Origin: Gnetum montanum
Taxonomy: Eukaryota > Streptophyta > Gnetopsida > Gnetales > Gnetaceae
Length of the DNA stretch: 64,000 bases
Reading direction: 5' to 3'
Assembly (NCBI GenBank): GCA_015680685.1
Contig: MNCI01017832.1
Coordinates: 99,503 to 163,502 of the forward strand
How positions within the stretch are numbered: position 1 is the stretch's first letter; each line of letters opens with the position of its first letter. Under the pieces are notes generated by a model. The model had not been told where the DNA came from, did no database searches, and was given only the letters and a program-made list of their open reading frames with translations. Shown here piece after piece: positions 46,311 to 56,464 of this stretch. Made by a program: the position numbers and the translations under genes.

Positions 46311-47870
46311 CATGACCAAAGATTAGGACTTAATGTGTAACTTTAAAACATTTGGAATACCGTATCTCTTGGGGTAGTTACACTTGATTAACTTATGACC
46401 ATGGCCAATTTAATTTTTTAAAAATATTATTTCATTATTTTATTTAATTAAATAGGTTACTAAAGTATGTTGGAAGGTTTTACCTCTCATAGGTTGATTA
46501 TTTAATATTATTTTATTCATTAAACCCATGGGGAAGTAATAAAAATTCTTCTGATCCCCATGATGTAAAGCTTACCTTCAGAAGCTATAGAACTGAAGAA
46601 TAGAGTATATCGAACAAATGGTTTGAAAGTTACAAGCTTTGGAAGTTTTTGAGCTCTGAAAATTCCAAAAACTCCCCTTATGTTTGAAGAAAATGGCAAA
46701 AACTTCCTAAGTAGTTATCAGTATTTATAGAATTTTTTCCATGTATCGACTAGGCCTCATTGACAAGGTCTAGTCAATGCAATTAGCTATGTCAACTAGG
46801 TCTAGTCGATGTAGCTATTGACCACCATTGAGCAAGTCAAAATTTGAAAAATAAAAGGATATTTTGAATGAAATTGGAGTCAAATGGAAGCCCAAAGAGT
46901 CAAAAACATACTAAAATACATGAAGAGGATTTGAGAGTTCACAAAAGATGGAGAATGATTAGAAAATTCCTTAAGGAGTACATAGTTGGATGCAACTGAT
47001 GGAAAATGCAAAATATTTTATTGCTAAAATGTCAAAGGATAAGGAACTTAACTAGCACAACCAAGAGCTATGTAAGTGGGCCCTCCCCATAGTAGGCTTA
47101 TGCCCTTTTTTCCTTTACCTAACCTCAACTAAAGAGTTTGTGGGTCCCATAGTTAATTAATGATTATGAAAAGTTAAAGAGCAAATCCTGAAGAATCTAC
47201 CTAAGAATTTCAACATGTCAAACTAAGACATTAAAAAAAATATGAAAACCGGTAGTGAGGTGAGTTATGAAGAGCATTAAAGGATGAGATAGAGAATGGA
47301 ATGAATGTCCCAATCATGGTCACATGAAGTTCCTTGTGGAGTTATGGTTAGATGACTTGATAAAAGTCCAACCTTAGTCACTACCTATTCCATGGAAGAG
47401 AAACCTATCTTAGTTATCAATCATCAAAATTCAAAACTAGAAACCAAACATTAGCAATCAAAAACATTAGGTACAAATCACCATTAGTAACCAGCTACAT
47501 CATCATTGAGTCTTGTTGGCAATTAAGCACTTTTATTAGAAGACAAGAAAAATTCACACTAAAATAATGTAAAGTATACAAGAAATTGTAAATATATTCA
47601 AGAATAATAAAACACATTAATGAAGCTATAAGATAAAAAATTTGGAAAAATAAAAAAGTGTAAAACAAAAATTGTATAAAAATAAAGCAAGTATGAAGCA
47701 AAGAGGTGTAAAAATAAAAATAAAAAAGTAGAAAAATTAAAGAGCCACTTATATAGTTAGCACGGATGGCCATCTCCCCCATGACTAAGTGAAAGGAGAA
47801 GATTTGAAACATTTAGTGTGGTTTTCCATCTAATGAGGCATTGATTTCACTAGCTTTCTTTGACTCATGA
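46311..47870 (-). other. Element A noncoding 3' region, possible extra promoter
   Basis: No gene. 47020-47500 matches element B 3' noncoding DNA. A PPT-like run (minus GTCATGGGGGAGA) lies at 47773-47785 near the end of integrase. Near 46718-46725 the minus strand has TATAAATA beside repeated gacta-gtctagtc words (46745-46825), similar in layout to an LTR promoter, but no LTR ends could be defined. Confidence 0.5.
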
Positions 47871-48970
47871 AAATTTTTTAGTTCTTGCATGTTGGCCAAC
47901 TATTTCTTGTGTGGGCTCTTATTTTTGTAGATTAACATCACCCCAGAAGGAAAATGTTTATAAATGATGTAAGGCCCTTCACACAATATCTAGAACTTAC
48001 TTCATTAAGGTATGTGTGTTGGGTTCCAGTAGAGAAACTTGTCTCCAAGTTGAAATTTTACTTTCCTTATCCTAAGGTTATGGCATTGTTTACTAAATGC
48101 TTTATGCACTTCATTCAGGGATAGAGGTTGATCAATCTCTCTTTTTATGCTAGGCTCATGTCAGAGTTCAAGTCACAAGTTGTTGAAAGTGTGTGGAGCT
48201 CAGATTGAATTGGCAAACTTGGTAATTTTCTATACACCAGCTCATAGGAAGAGTAGCCTATCGGGAGTTTCCATGTTGAGTGGCATGTCCAAAGGATAGC
48301 ATTAAGTTTTGTGATCTAGTCTCTCTTATATTTGCTAATTTCTCTTGTTAATATTTTCATGATCTCTCGATTGGAAATCTCTACTTGACCATGGACATGG
48401 GGGTGGTAGGGTGTTGTTAATTTATGCTCAACCCCCAAGCATTACATGAGCTTGCAAAAGGTAGCACCTGTAAAATGAGTACCATCATCAAAAATCAATA
48501 CATGTGGCACTCCAAACTTATTTACAACATTTTGTTATACAAATCATGCAACAGTACAAGATGTATAGTCGATGATAACTACTGCTTCTATCCATGTCGT
48601 ACAATAGTCAACAGTGACTATTATGTATTTATTTCTATTTAACATGGGTGTGATAGAGCCCATGAAGTCTATGCCCCAGATGTTGAAGGGTTCTAGTGGT
48701 TGGAGCCACTACTAGGATCCCTTCTTTCAAGTAGTCATCCCACAGTTTTAGCATTTACAAGAGCAAACAAATTAGTGGGCATTCTTAAAGATTGTTGGCC
48801 AATAGTGTCCTATCATTAGGATTTTAATGATCATGCATCTTCCTACATAGTGGCCACCATAAGAACTCTCATGAGCATCTTGAAGAATGCATAGTTGATC
48901 ATAATTAGGAATATACCAATGATTCAAGCCATCAATGCACACCTTGTAGAGATGTGCATTGATCTCCATG
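47871..48970 (-). pseudogene. Element A integrase relic (Athila-like)
   Basis: Zinc-binding region: YKVCIDGLNHWYIPN and HESSYGGHYVGRC, GHYWPTIFKNAH (48969-48772). Core: GIDFMG with catalytic Asp, YIIVTVDYCTTWIEA, LIFDDGTHFTG with the second Asp, YHPHVHGQVEISNREI with the catalytic Glu. All three catalytic residues are kept. C-terminal part (KVKFQLGDKFLYWNP) follows. In-frame stops are at Gln or Trp positions. Matches Athila integrases. Confidence 0.85.
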
Positions 48971-49129
48971 AAGTGTTTGGCTTGATGAAGAAATTTTTGT
49001 TTCTTATAGTAGTTTAACTCTTATGGCATCTCTTGAGTAAGAAGATAAGTGAGGATGTCATCATAGCATTTTGGTTCAGTGGGCCCTTATTCATTTATTA
49101 TGCTAGCAAAGAGGAGTTCATCAGGAAAT

Positions 49130-49770
49130 TGATCAGAGATTTGACTCTCATCCTGTTTGTTGTCTCGTCATAACTGAGACAAGTGATTAATGATCACATT
49201 CTTGATCCCCTTTCAATCTATCATTGTAAGATCAAACTCCTATAAGATCACTAGCCACCATATGACATGAGGCTTACTATTGGTTTATTCATTGAAAAGA
49301 AAATGGCATTGTGATCAATGTGTACAAACACCTTATATCTAAGCACACAGTGCCTTAACTTCTCTAAAGCATTCACCACTATCATTAACTCTTCCTCCAT
49401 TATGGTTTAATTGAGCTATGCACCCACAATGCTTTGTCTTGTGCAATGGATGTAATATGGATGTTTTTGATCATCAAACTATGTAAGCACAACTTCCAAG
49501 GCATAGTTTGATGCATTTGTCATGGTGTGAAATGGACAGGACCAATTAGGTGCTCGTAGGCTTAGAGTTTCTACAAGCTTCCTCTTAAGTTGCAAGAATG
49601 CCTTCTCTCATTCCTTGGTTCCTACAAATGGGGCACTTTTCTTTGTAAGCTCAACCAATAGTTTTATGATCCTAGAGAAATTCTCTATGAATTGTTGGTA
49701 ATAGCCAATGTGTTCAAGAAATGACTAGACATCATTAATGGTAGTATCCAGAGACTTGTGAATGTTGTTT
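49130..49770 (-). pseudogene. Element A RNase H relic
   Basis: Reads SFLEHIGYYQQFIENFSRII, PFHTMTNASNYALEVVL, IMEEELMIVVNALEKLRHCV and FVHIDHNAIFFSMNKP, then VIINHLSQL. These are the connection and RNase H motifs of gypsy pol. It continues without gap into the integrase. Confidence 0.8.
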
Positions 49771-50282
49771 TGGCCTAATCTTTGGGCATGATGTAAATTT
49801 GATTACTCACTATAACCATCAAAAAAGCTATAAAAGTAACACCTAGAAATAGTGTTGAACACGTCATCCACAAATGGTAATGGAAAATGATCTTTGAATG
49901 TTTCCATGTTCAACAACATGAAATCAATACAGACCTACCATTTGTCATCTTTCCTTGGCACCATTACAAGTGGGCTAACCCAATCACTATCCATAATTGG
50001 ATAAATGAACCCCATCTTAAGGAGTTGTTTAATTTCCTCTTTAATAATCTATTTTAATTTGATATTTAGCCACTACTATGGCTACCTCTTTGGCTTCATG
50101 GTCATATTAGTATAGATGTAATGCTTGCATATTCTAGGATCAATTCTTGTAAGCTCAAGATATGACCAAGCAAAGGTTGTTGGCCATTTATTGACCACCT
50201 TCAATAGCATTCTTTCTTGCTCAGGAGCAACATTTGCATTGATTATTACCATCTTATCATTCTTTAGAAATGCATATTCCAT
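49771..50282 (-). pseudogene. Element A RT N-terminal part, catalytic core deleted
   Basis: 50282-50082 is open: MEYAFLKNDKMVIINANVAP, then AWSYLELTRIDPRICKHYI. It continues as VCIDFMLLNMETFKDHFPLP and CYFYSFFDGYSE, then jumps within about 20 codons to SFLEHIGYY of the connection domain. The MPFGL-NAPATF and YxDD blocks are missing, so about 250-300 bp are deleted. Confidence 0.8.
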
Positions 50283-50636
50283 GCCAATAGGCAGACTTTA
50301 CAACTCTAAGGGCTCTTGTTTAAAACTATCAAGGATTTCCAACACTCCCCAATTGGTACCATCAAGTTCATCATCGAAGAATTGACAATCAACTTACTTT
50401 AGTTCTTCCATGCCTTTAACATGGGAATAATTTAAGCTCTCAATAGGTTCCATGCAAAGTGTTCTACTCTCAAAATTAGCTATCAACCACTGGGTTCCCT
50501 CCTGTTTTATGGTTGTTGCATACAGGCACTTTTTGATTTTAGATTCTTCTACATACTATCTACATGCTTTGATTTATGTGATTTTAATATATCAGATTTT
50601 CTCCACACAGCTGCACCTTGTATCGCTATATGAAAT

Positions 50637-51119
50637 TCATTGAACTCGCTTCTTCTCAATCTTTCCAAATGCATTTTCTTTAGAAATCTCCAGAGAAAGA
50701 TCTTTGATGCCCATTTGTACATCAACAGTGCTCAACCAAGCCCTTTCCATAGTGATTGGGAAGTCCCCCTTGCAATTGTTAACTTTGATTACTAGGAAAT
50801 TGGTAAGATATAACCACCCACAAAGAGTGGTCACAATGTCCTTCACTAGTCCCAAAAGAATAGTGATGGACTGATCTGCCAATTTGAAATGGATGTTGCT
50901 CTTCATGAGAGAAGGTAGGTTCTATGCATTGTACATTTTATAGGAAATTAAATTAACACCAGAACCTAAATCAAGAAGAGCATTGGATGGCTCATTTCTA
51001 GCAATATGCAAGTAGATGAGTGAACTTCGAAGATCATCTCTTTTCCTAAGAAAGTTACTAGCCTTGATCCAATTAGATATAGTGTGGATTAGCATCATAG
51101 TGCAAATCTTGGGTGGCAT
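50637..51119 (-). pseudogene. Element A aspartic protease relic (Athila-like)
   Basis: RNEPSNALLDLGSGVNLISY (near 51010-50950) has the D-L-G-[AS] loop typical of Athila proteases. After one stop it continues at 50906 with FKLADQSITILLGLVKDIVT and GDFPITMERAWLSTVDVQMG, the usual second half. Few stops remain. Confidence 0.85.
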
Positions 51120-52885
51120 TTGATTTTAAGGGCTCTCAAAAGAAATGGATGCAAAGGATGAAGGAGACACAAAATAATTAGCCACATAAGTAGGTAAGGG
51201 TTTTGTAGGGCTATTGATTTGGAATAATGATCTTTTATATGATTTGTCTTTTAAACCACTCAACTAGGGAGTTGACTATAAGTTATCAATCCTAGTATCA
51301 TTACGTTGTTGCAGCTACATGGGAATTTCACTCTATATGGATGGAGTAGACGATAATTAGGTTAAGGGTGAAGGCACGTGTACTTAAGGATGAGGAGGAT
51401 GATAGGGATCTAGGGTTTTCCTTCTAGGAGATGGAGAATCAATTCTATAATACTCTGGAAGGTAGTAGTGATGCTAAAAAGATGCATGACTAGAAGGGTC
51501 ACACGAAGATATTCATTGCTAAACTTAGTACCCATATAGATTTGGTTGCTTATAAGGTTATTGTTGTCTTGGTGGGGGCATCCCCCATGACTATGGGTGT
51601 TGCCAATGCTGATACTACTCATGTAGTAATGGTGGAGCTTCACTTGGATAATAAGATTGTTGTTGGTGATGGAACTGCCTTAGATTGCCTTGACGATAAG
51701 GCAACCTTTTAGGTGCTTACCTTCATGCTAGTCTAAGATTCAGAGCATACATCCTAGATTCCTATATGTGTGACATAATAAGGCAACATTCCTTGGGATG
51801 TTTATATTGGTAAATGTCACAGCCACTATCATCATCAAATTCTAACGCACAACCTCTTCTACTACTACAACCTTACCCTTACCCCTTTGGTAGGAATGTT
51901 TAGTTTCTTTCCTTCTCTTGTGGTCATGATCACTATCTTGTTCTTTGGATTCTTTTGCAATTTTTAGAGCAATTTGAAATTTTTCATCTAAAGATTCCCA
52001 CATTTTGTGAACCTTAGCTGAAATTTCAAACACAAATTTTTGAATTGGGAAGGCTTTTTACTACACCATCTCATCATGTGATGTCTTCCCCTCACTGTCA
52101 TAAAATTGGACCTTCCTTTTTCTAACGGAAGGATCCTAGTTATACTCCTTAGCACTTTTCCATTTTCTTAACTCATCTTCTTCTTTTGCAAATTTCTTAA
52201 TCAGCCTTTGAATCTAATGAGCTATTAGTTCTGATAATCTTCCTTGAGCATAGATCCTAAGAGTTTTCCTTGTGATCTACACAAATGTCATGACTATGGT
52301 TATTATCAACAAGAGCAACTTTTCATGGCCATGACCATCAAGTTTCCTATCATCATGATGCTTGCCCAAGCCCTTACCTTGACTCCCACTTTTACTTGAA
52401 CCTATATTGTTGATAGCATATTGTAGATTTGGGTTCAAGCCCACTTCACTAGAGTCAAGGGGTGGAAAATCTTCATGTTGAGAACTTTTATAGGGAAGAT
52501 CCTCATTGTCATCTTAATTCAACAAGAACAAGGGGTTGATAAACCATTTCCTCTTCATAACTTCATGGTGCTTCTCTTGGTGTCGATCTCATTTACATTG
52601 TGTTTCTATTGAATGGTAGTTTCAATAGTCATGGTCTAGCATAATGTATTCATCATGGAGGTCCTAGATGTCCAACCTCTTAAGAGTTTGGAGAAACATC
52701 CCAGAAACAAATCGATCATGAGCTAATATAACATTTCCCTCCATATCTCTCCACCGCAGTTGCTCATCTTGATGCAAGATAAAGGTGAAATCAAGTACAA
52801 ACTTATATAGATGAGTGTACACCACTTTGAATTCCTGGGGCACTAGTAGTGTTGAATCATCATACCTATGAGAAGAAGACATTTT
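51120..52885 (-). pseudogene. Element A gag relic, core deleted
   Basis: ATG at 52882 (MSSSHRYDDSTLLVPQEFKV) begins the frame. ITRKTLRIYAQGRLSELIAH and KFAKEEDELRKWKS (52280-52150) match element B gag near 41680-41540. The Retrotrans_gag core present in B (GQAKVWYRSLKP) is missing upstream of that segment. A Lys/Arg-rich stretch follows at 52033-51842, and a Tyr/Gln-rich tail leads to the protease. Confidence 0.7.
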
Positions 52886-53025
52886 AGATTATAGAAAAAT
52901 TTAGTGTACTTAAATTATAATTGTAATTATTACTTTTTTTGAATGATTGTGACCTTAAGGATCATTCCAATGATCTTAAATAATATTCACTAAGTCTTAG
53001 ATAATACACGTATCAAACTACAAAT

Positions 53026-53042
53026 CCCTCGCAATGGCACCA
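53026..53042 (-). other. Element A primer binding site, tRNA-Asp type
   Basis: Minus-strand TGGTGCCATTGCGAGGG begins one base inside the 5' LTR and resembles the tRNA-Asp PBS of Athila/Tat elements, as in element B. Confidence 0.82.
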
Positions 53043-53043
53043 A

Positions 53044-53865
53044 TGATAAGTAGTGAATAAAACATATGCCCAACCATACGAATCACTAAGCATTCATGTG
53101 TGATCTAGTTAAATTCTATGAACTTATAACCTTCTAAGTACATTGGTCTCTAGGAAGTAAAACTAACTACTGTAATCATTATCTTTCCAATTACACTTGT
53201 GAAATGCAAAGGTATAGTTAAGTGCAACCAAGGCATATGATTTTTATCATTTTAATATTTTGTGTTTTAAGTCACCTAAGGATAAAAAAATAATGAATAA
53301 AATAAAATAATTAAATTACTAATTTAATGTAACTAGCTACACCTAACTAATCCTAACATAAGAATTTGTTTCCACTTGTCGTACACATCTTAAACACGTT
53401 TAATGCTATTGGATTACTAAATATTAAACGTTATTGGGATTACCAAGTGCCAAGCGCATACTCTAAGTGGTCATACTTATGTGCTTAAATAATCACTATT
53501 TAATCTAGCTAAATTTATTATTTAATAAATTAAAACATTAAATGAAATTGCATAAAACATTGAATGCATAAATACACAATTAATCTATTTCAAAGTACTA
53601 CAAGGTTTATCAAAAACCTCATCTTTATTGCTACACATAGTGTCATACTCAGGTACAAGAGTGCTCAAATAAAGATCTATACACAGTATTTGACCACTAT
53701 TTGACTCCTATTGTAGGCACTTAGAAAAATATTTTAACTTTCAAATCACAAAACTACGAGAACTCTCCTACAACTATGACAAAAGATGTCATAAACGGTG
53801 AGTGATCAATGCATCAAATCCCAGGTCAACGAAGCCGCAACAACAACCCTAGACATGACTCATCA
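53044..53865 (-). repeat. Element A 5' LTR, 822 bp
   Basis: Plus-strand ends TGATAAGT and ACTCATCA. Matches 35396-37437 (minus the LINE) and 34419-35160. Compared with the 3' LTR it lacks the TATA box segment and most of the tcaatggggccac repeats (deleted near 53800), so its promoter is probably broken. Confidence 0.9.
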
Positions 53866-55654
53866 CAAGGGTTGGAACAAGGTAGGGTTGGAACAGGGTA
53901 GGACCAAGGGCACGTGGATTCGGATGGCACAACAACTTAGTGCTCGCAAATGCGTTCGTCGGAAGGAATGGGTGCACTTGGCCGTAAAGAACCACCACCA
54001 CCCAAGGACAAGAATCCATATTCCCAAGGCCTCCGAACCAGATGCATCCCTTTTCGCCATAGTTCGCCACGGCCGGCTAGCAAACAATGAACTGAACAAG
54101 GGAAGAACATTGATCCACCATAACAGAAACAGTGGCCGCCACGGTGGGCTGTGTCTCAATGGTAACCTGATTCTCTGAAACGTTGCTAAGCATATACTGT
54201 GGAAATGATGTCTTCTGCATAGAGAAGAAGGAATACTGAACATGATGAATGAGGTCTGAACGCCGTCATTTCGATTGGCGATTAGCAGCCCATCAACGAT
54301 TTGGTGTCGGGGTCCACCATTAGCATGGAGGTGGTATGCGTCTTGAAGTAAGAAGCATTGACAGCCACCAAGGTGAGCGAGTGGCTGGCCACTACGAAGA
54401 AGAAGTACGTGTTGATTCGGCGTTGATGGTGGACGTGAAGATGCCATCGTCATCGACGGTGTTAGGACATCATTTGTGATGGGCTTTGAGTCTGCAAATG
54501 GCTTCTCTGCTAGAAATGTGACTGTAAACCTTGCTACCCCAATGATAGCTTGAGCTTATCAGTACGTTTAAATGGAATGTGCACGAATCACGCCTTGACC
54601 AGTCAAGCACCATACCATGGTTGAACCAGGACAGACAAAATCGCATTGAGCATCAACCCTATGTAAACCAACGGTTCTCTAGACCTGGATATGCCAAACA
54701 ATTCTCATCCAACAGTGGCATACCTAACAACTGGGAAATCCACGCGTTCAAGACCTAGTGCCTTTACTGCTGCAAGGCAACGATCATCGCCCTAGTAAAA
54801 TGTTTTCCACATGAGCCTGCTATAGAGATCTAGCGAGAAGCTGCTGCGTTTTGCAAAGGAATGATAGCTTTTCCAAATGTTTTTTCTGCAGGCTAAAATT
54901 GGCATTGATTTTACTACGAGAAACTTATGGGAACCATATGCCAAAAAATCTACCGTGCATGTAGCTCTCCTAGAGTGAGAAATTCGCATGTCTCTTGTAC
55001 GTTACCATTTTTTTGGATCAGTGCATGCCCACAAGTTTCACTATGCCTCCACTGGCATAAGGAAAATCATCATTACATGAAATCTGCAGCATTTACCCAC
55101 TTTTTTAGGCATGAAAATGGAATCTGCAGAAGGAAACATTCCATTGCTCGCCAGGTTCATCATGTTTTCTATGAAATCATAATGTCTGTCTTCACTTGAC
55201 TGATTTTATCCACCAATCTCAGCAGCATTATCAGAAAACAACTAAAGGTTTACACACTAGGGTTACACTTCATCATTCTAGTAATGTCAAAGTCAGAGTT
55301 GTCTGACAATGAGTCTCTGTTACTCTCCTTCGCGCACGGTGTTCCCCATTCCTCCGCCCAGATGGGGGTCCAGCTTTGGGCATGTCTACTAAATAATGAT
55401 GGTGTTCAATGGTGCTTCATCAGCACTTAGATTTGCCATTTTGGAAACATAAATACGAAATGGAAAGCCTGAAAAACGGCAAATATCACCATTTAAGCAA
55501 CTACCACTCTGAATGATTACATGCAATGCAACTACAACAAGAATCGCAGTTTAGATAGAGAAATTGGACATAGATTCAGTACCAGGCATGAGGCAAGTCT
55601 TTAGAGATTTAGTATTGACCGTTAAGCCCAGTACCAACTATTGATGCGTAAATT
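53866..55654. other. Non-transposon-like region with a gene fragment
   Basis: More GC-balanced than its surroundings and without TE proteins. Overlapping open frames exist on both strands at 53798-54453. Apart from the laccase-like fragment (54250-54410) I recognise nothing. Confidence 0.45.
54250..54410 (-). pseudogene. Laccase-like (multicopper oxidase) fragment, frameshifted
   Basis: On the minus strand RINTYFFFVVASHSLTLVAV continues NASYFKTHTTSMLMVDPDT. It lines up with the plant laccase segment around RIINA-LN-ELFF-IA-H-LTVV-VDASY-KP. One frame over, QIVDGLLIANR follows, matching the GQTVDALLIAN block that comes next in laccases. A frameshift near 54300 and a stop in the first frame mark it as a relic. 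Copper-ligand regions are not included. Laccases oxidise monolignols in the cell wall. It could be chance similarity over about 50 residues. Confidence 0.5.
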
Positions 55655-56290
55655 TGGGACACATAAACACCACTAAAACTTGTTTAAAGAGACTACTGCC
55701 TAGTGTCTCATATGCATACGAAAACCAAGGAATAGTCTCAACTCAAAGGGAAACATGGTGTTTCTTGACATTTAACAATTAAATAACTTTAGCAATAAAA
55801 CAAAAGAGCAGTCCACGATGGCTTTGGGAGAGAAATAACTATTTGCTTTGAAATCTTAACAATGACATTTGTGCATTAATAACTTGTAAAACAACAAACT
55901 TGAAATAGTTAACAACTGAAACCTAAATTAATAGGAATTTTGAAGAAACATAGGTCCTTTGTTTCAAGCAAACAATAGAAATCAAGGTTGAGATACAGAA
56001 ATTTAAAATGATAAAATAAGACAAAGATTTAACTCAAAAATGAGCACAAATTGAACACCTCCTTCTACAGCCTCATTTGCTTGTGCTTGCAAGTAGCACA
56101 CCTCTTCTGATAAGACTGCAACCTCCAACTATCACATCTACTTACTACTCCACACTAAACTACCTCCAGGATGCCACCAAATAGTTAAAGAGAATCAAAA
56201 AGAACTCTAGGATTTCCCCTCCATAGCTAGCCTTCCAAATTGCCTACCACCATAGCTTGTTTTCTCCTCTCCAAGCAATCCCCCCTTGCC
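55655..56290 (+). repeat. Dispersed repeat, copy 2
   Basis: Direct-orientation homologue of 33085-33850: aaaacttgtttaaagagacta, aatagtctcaact, aacatggtgttt, then acacctccttc and ctccaggatgccacc in the same order. Diverged, noncoding, class unknown. Confidence 0.65.
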
Positions 56291-56380
56291 TTTGGCCCCT
56301 AGAGATTTATAAGAGCTTGTCTAGCCTCTTACCAACCTCTTTTCTCTCCACCAATGGCCAGATCTGCCATCACCAATGGA

Positions 56381-56464
56381 CATAAAGTCTACAAACACCA
56401 CCCACATAACATCGACTACCACCATAAAGTCTACAAACACCACCCACATAACATCGACTACCAC
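56381..56464 (+). repeat. Perfect 42-bp tandem duplication
   Basis: 56381-56422 is repeated exactly at 56423-56464; being a multiple of three it repeats 14 residues on the minus strand (VVVDVMWVVFVDFM). Confidence 0.97.

Larger units (their letters stand above)
35396..53865 (-). mobile_element. Element A: Athila-like Ty3/gypsy, hosting nested insertions
   Basis: Minus strand, in order: 5' LTR (53865-53044), tRNA-Asp-type PBS, gag relic, protease, RT stub, RNase H, integrase, long 3' region with a further decayed ORF, then the element B insertion, a 200-bp tail, PPT and 3' LTR. The protease loop (DLGS), RT N-terminus and integrase fit the Athila lineage. 3' noncoding segments of A (47.0-47.5 kb and 37.44-37.64 kb) match the corresponding parts of B, so the two are relatives. 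No clear target duplication: the flanks are gcatg and caagg. Confidence 0.8.

Noticed and set aside
46700-46860. A third LTR with TATA box starting another element at 46.3 kb
   Set aside because: TATAAATA and local repeats are present, but no TG...CA ends, PBS or second LTR could be found, so it was left as a note.
47495-47812. 105-codon Phe/Tyr/Leu-rich frame, a possible membrane protein
   Set aside because: It arises from A-rich noncoding DNA read on the T-rich strand, inside the 3' region of element A that matches noncoding DNA of element B.
34414-53870. Target duplication for element A using atagg or gcatg against caagg
   Set aside because: Only two or three of five bases agree, which is no better than chance.
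53798-54453. Open frames of 126 (plus) and 196 (minus) codons
   Set aside because: They overlap on opposite strands, have no recognisable domain over their full length, and part of the 5' LTR of element A lies under one of them. Only the short laccase-like segment was kept.
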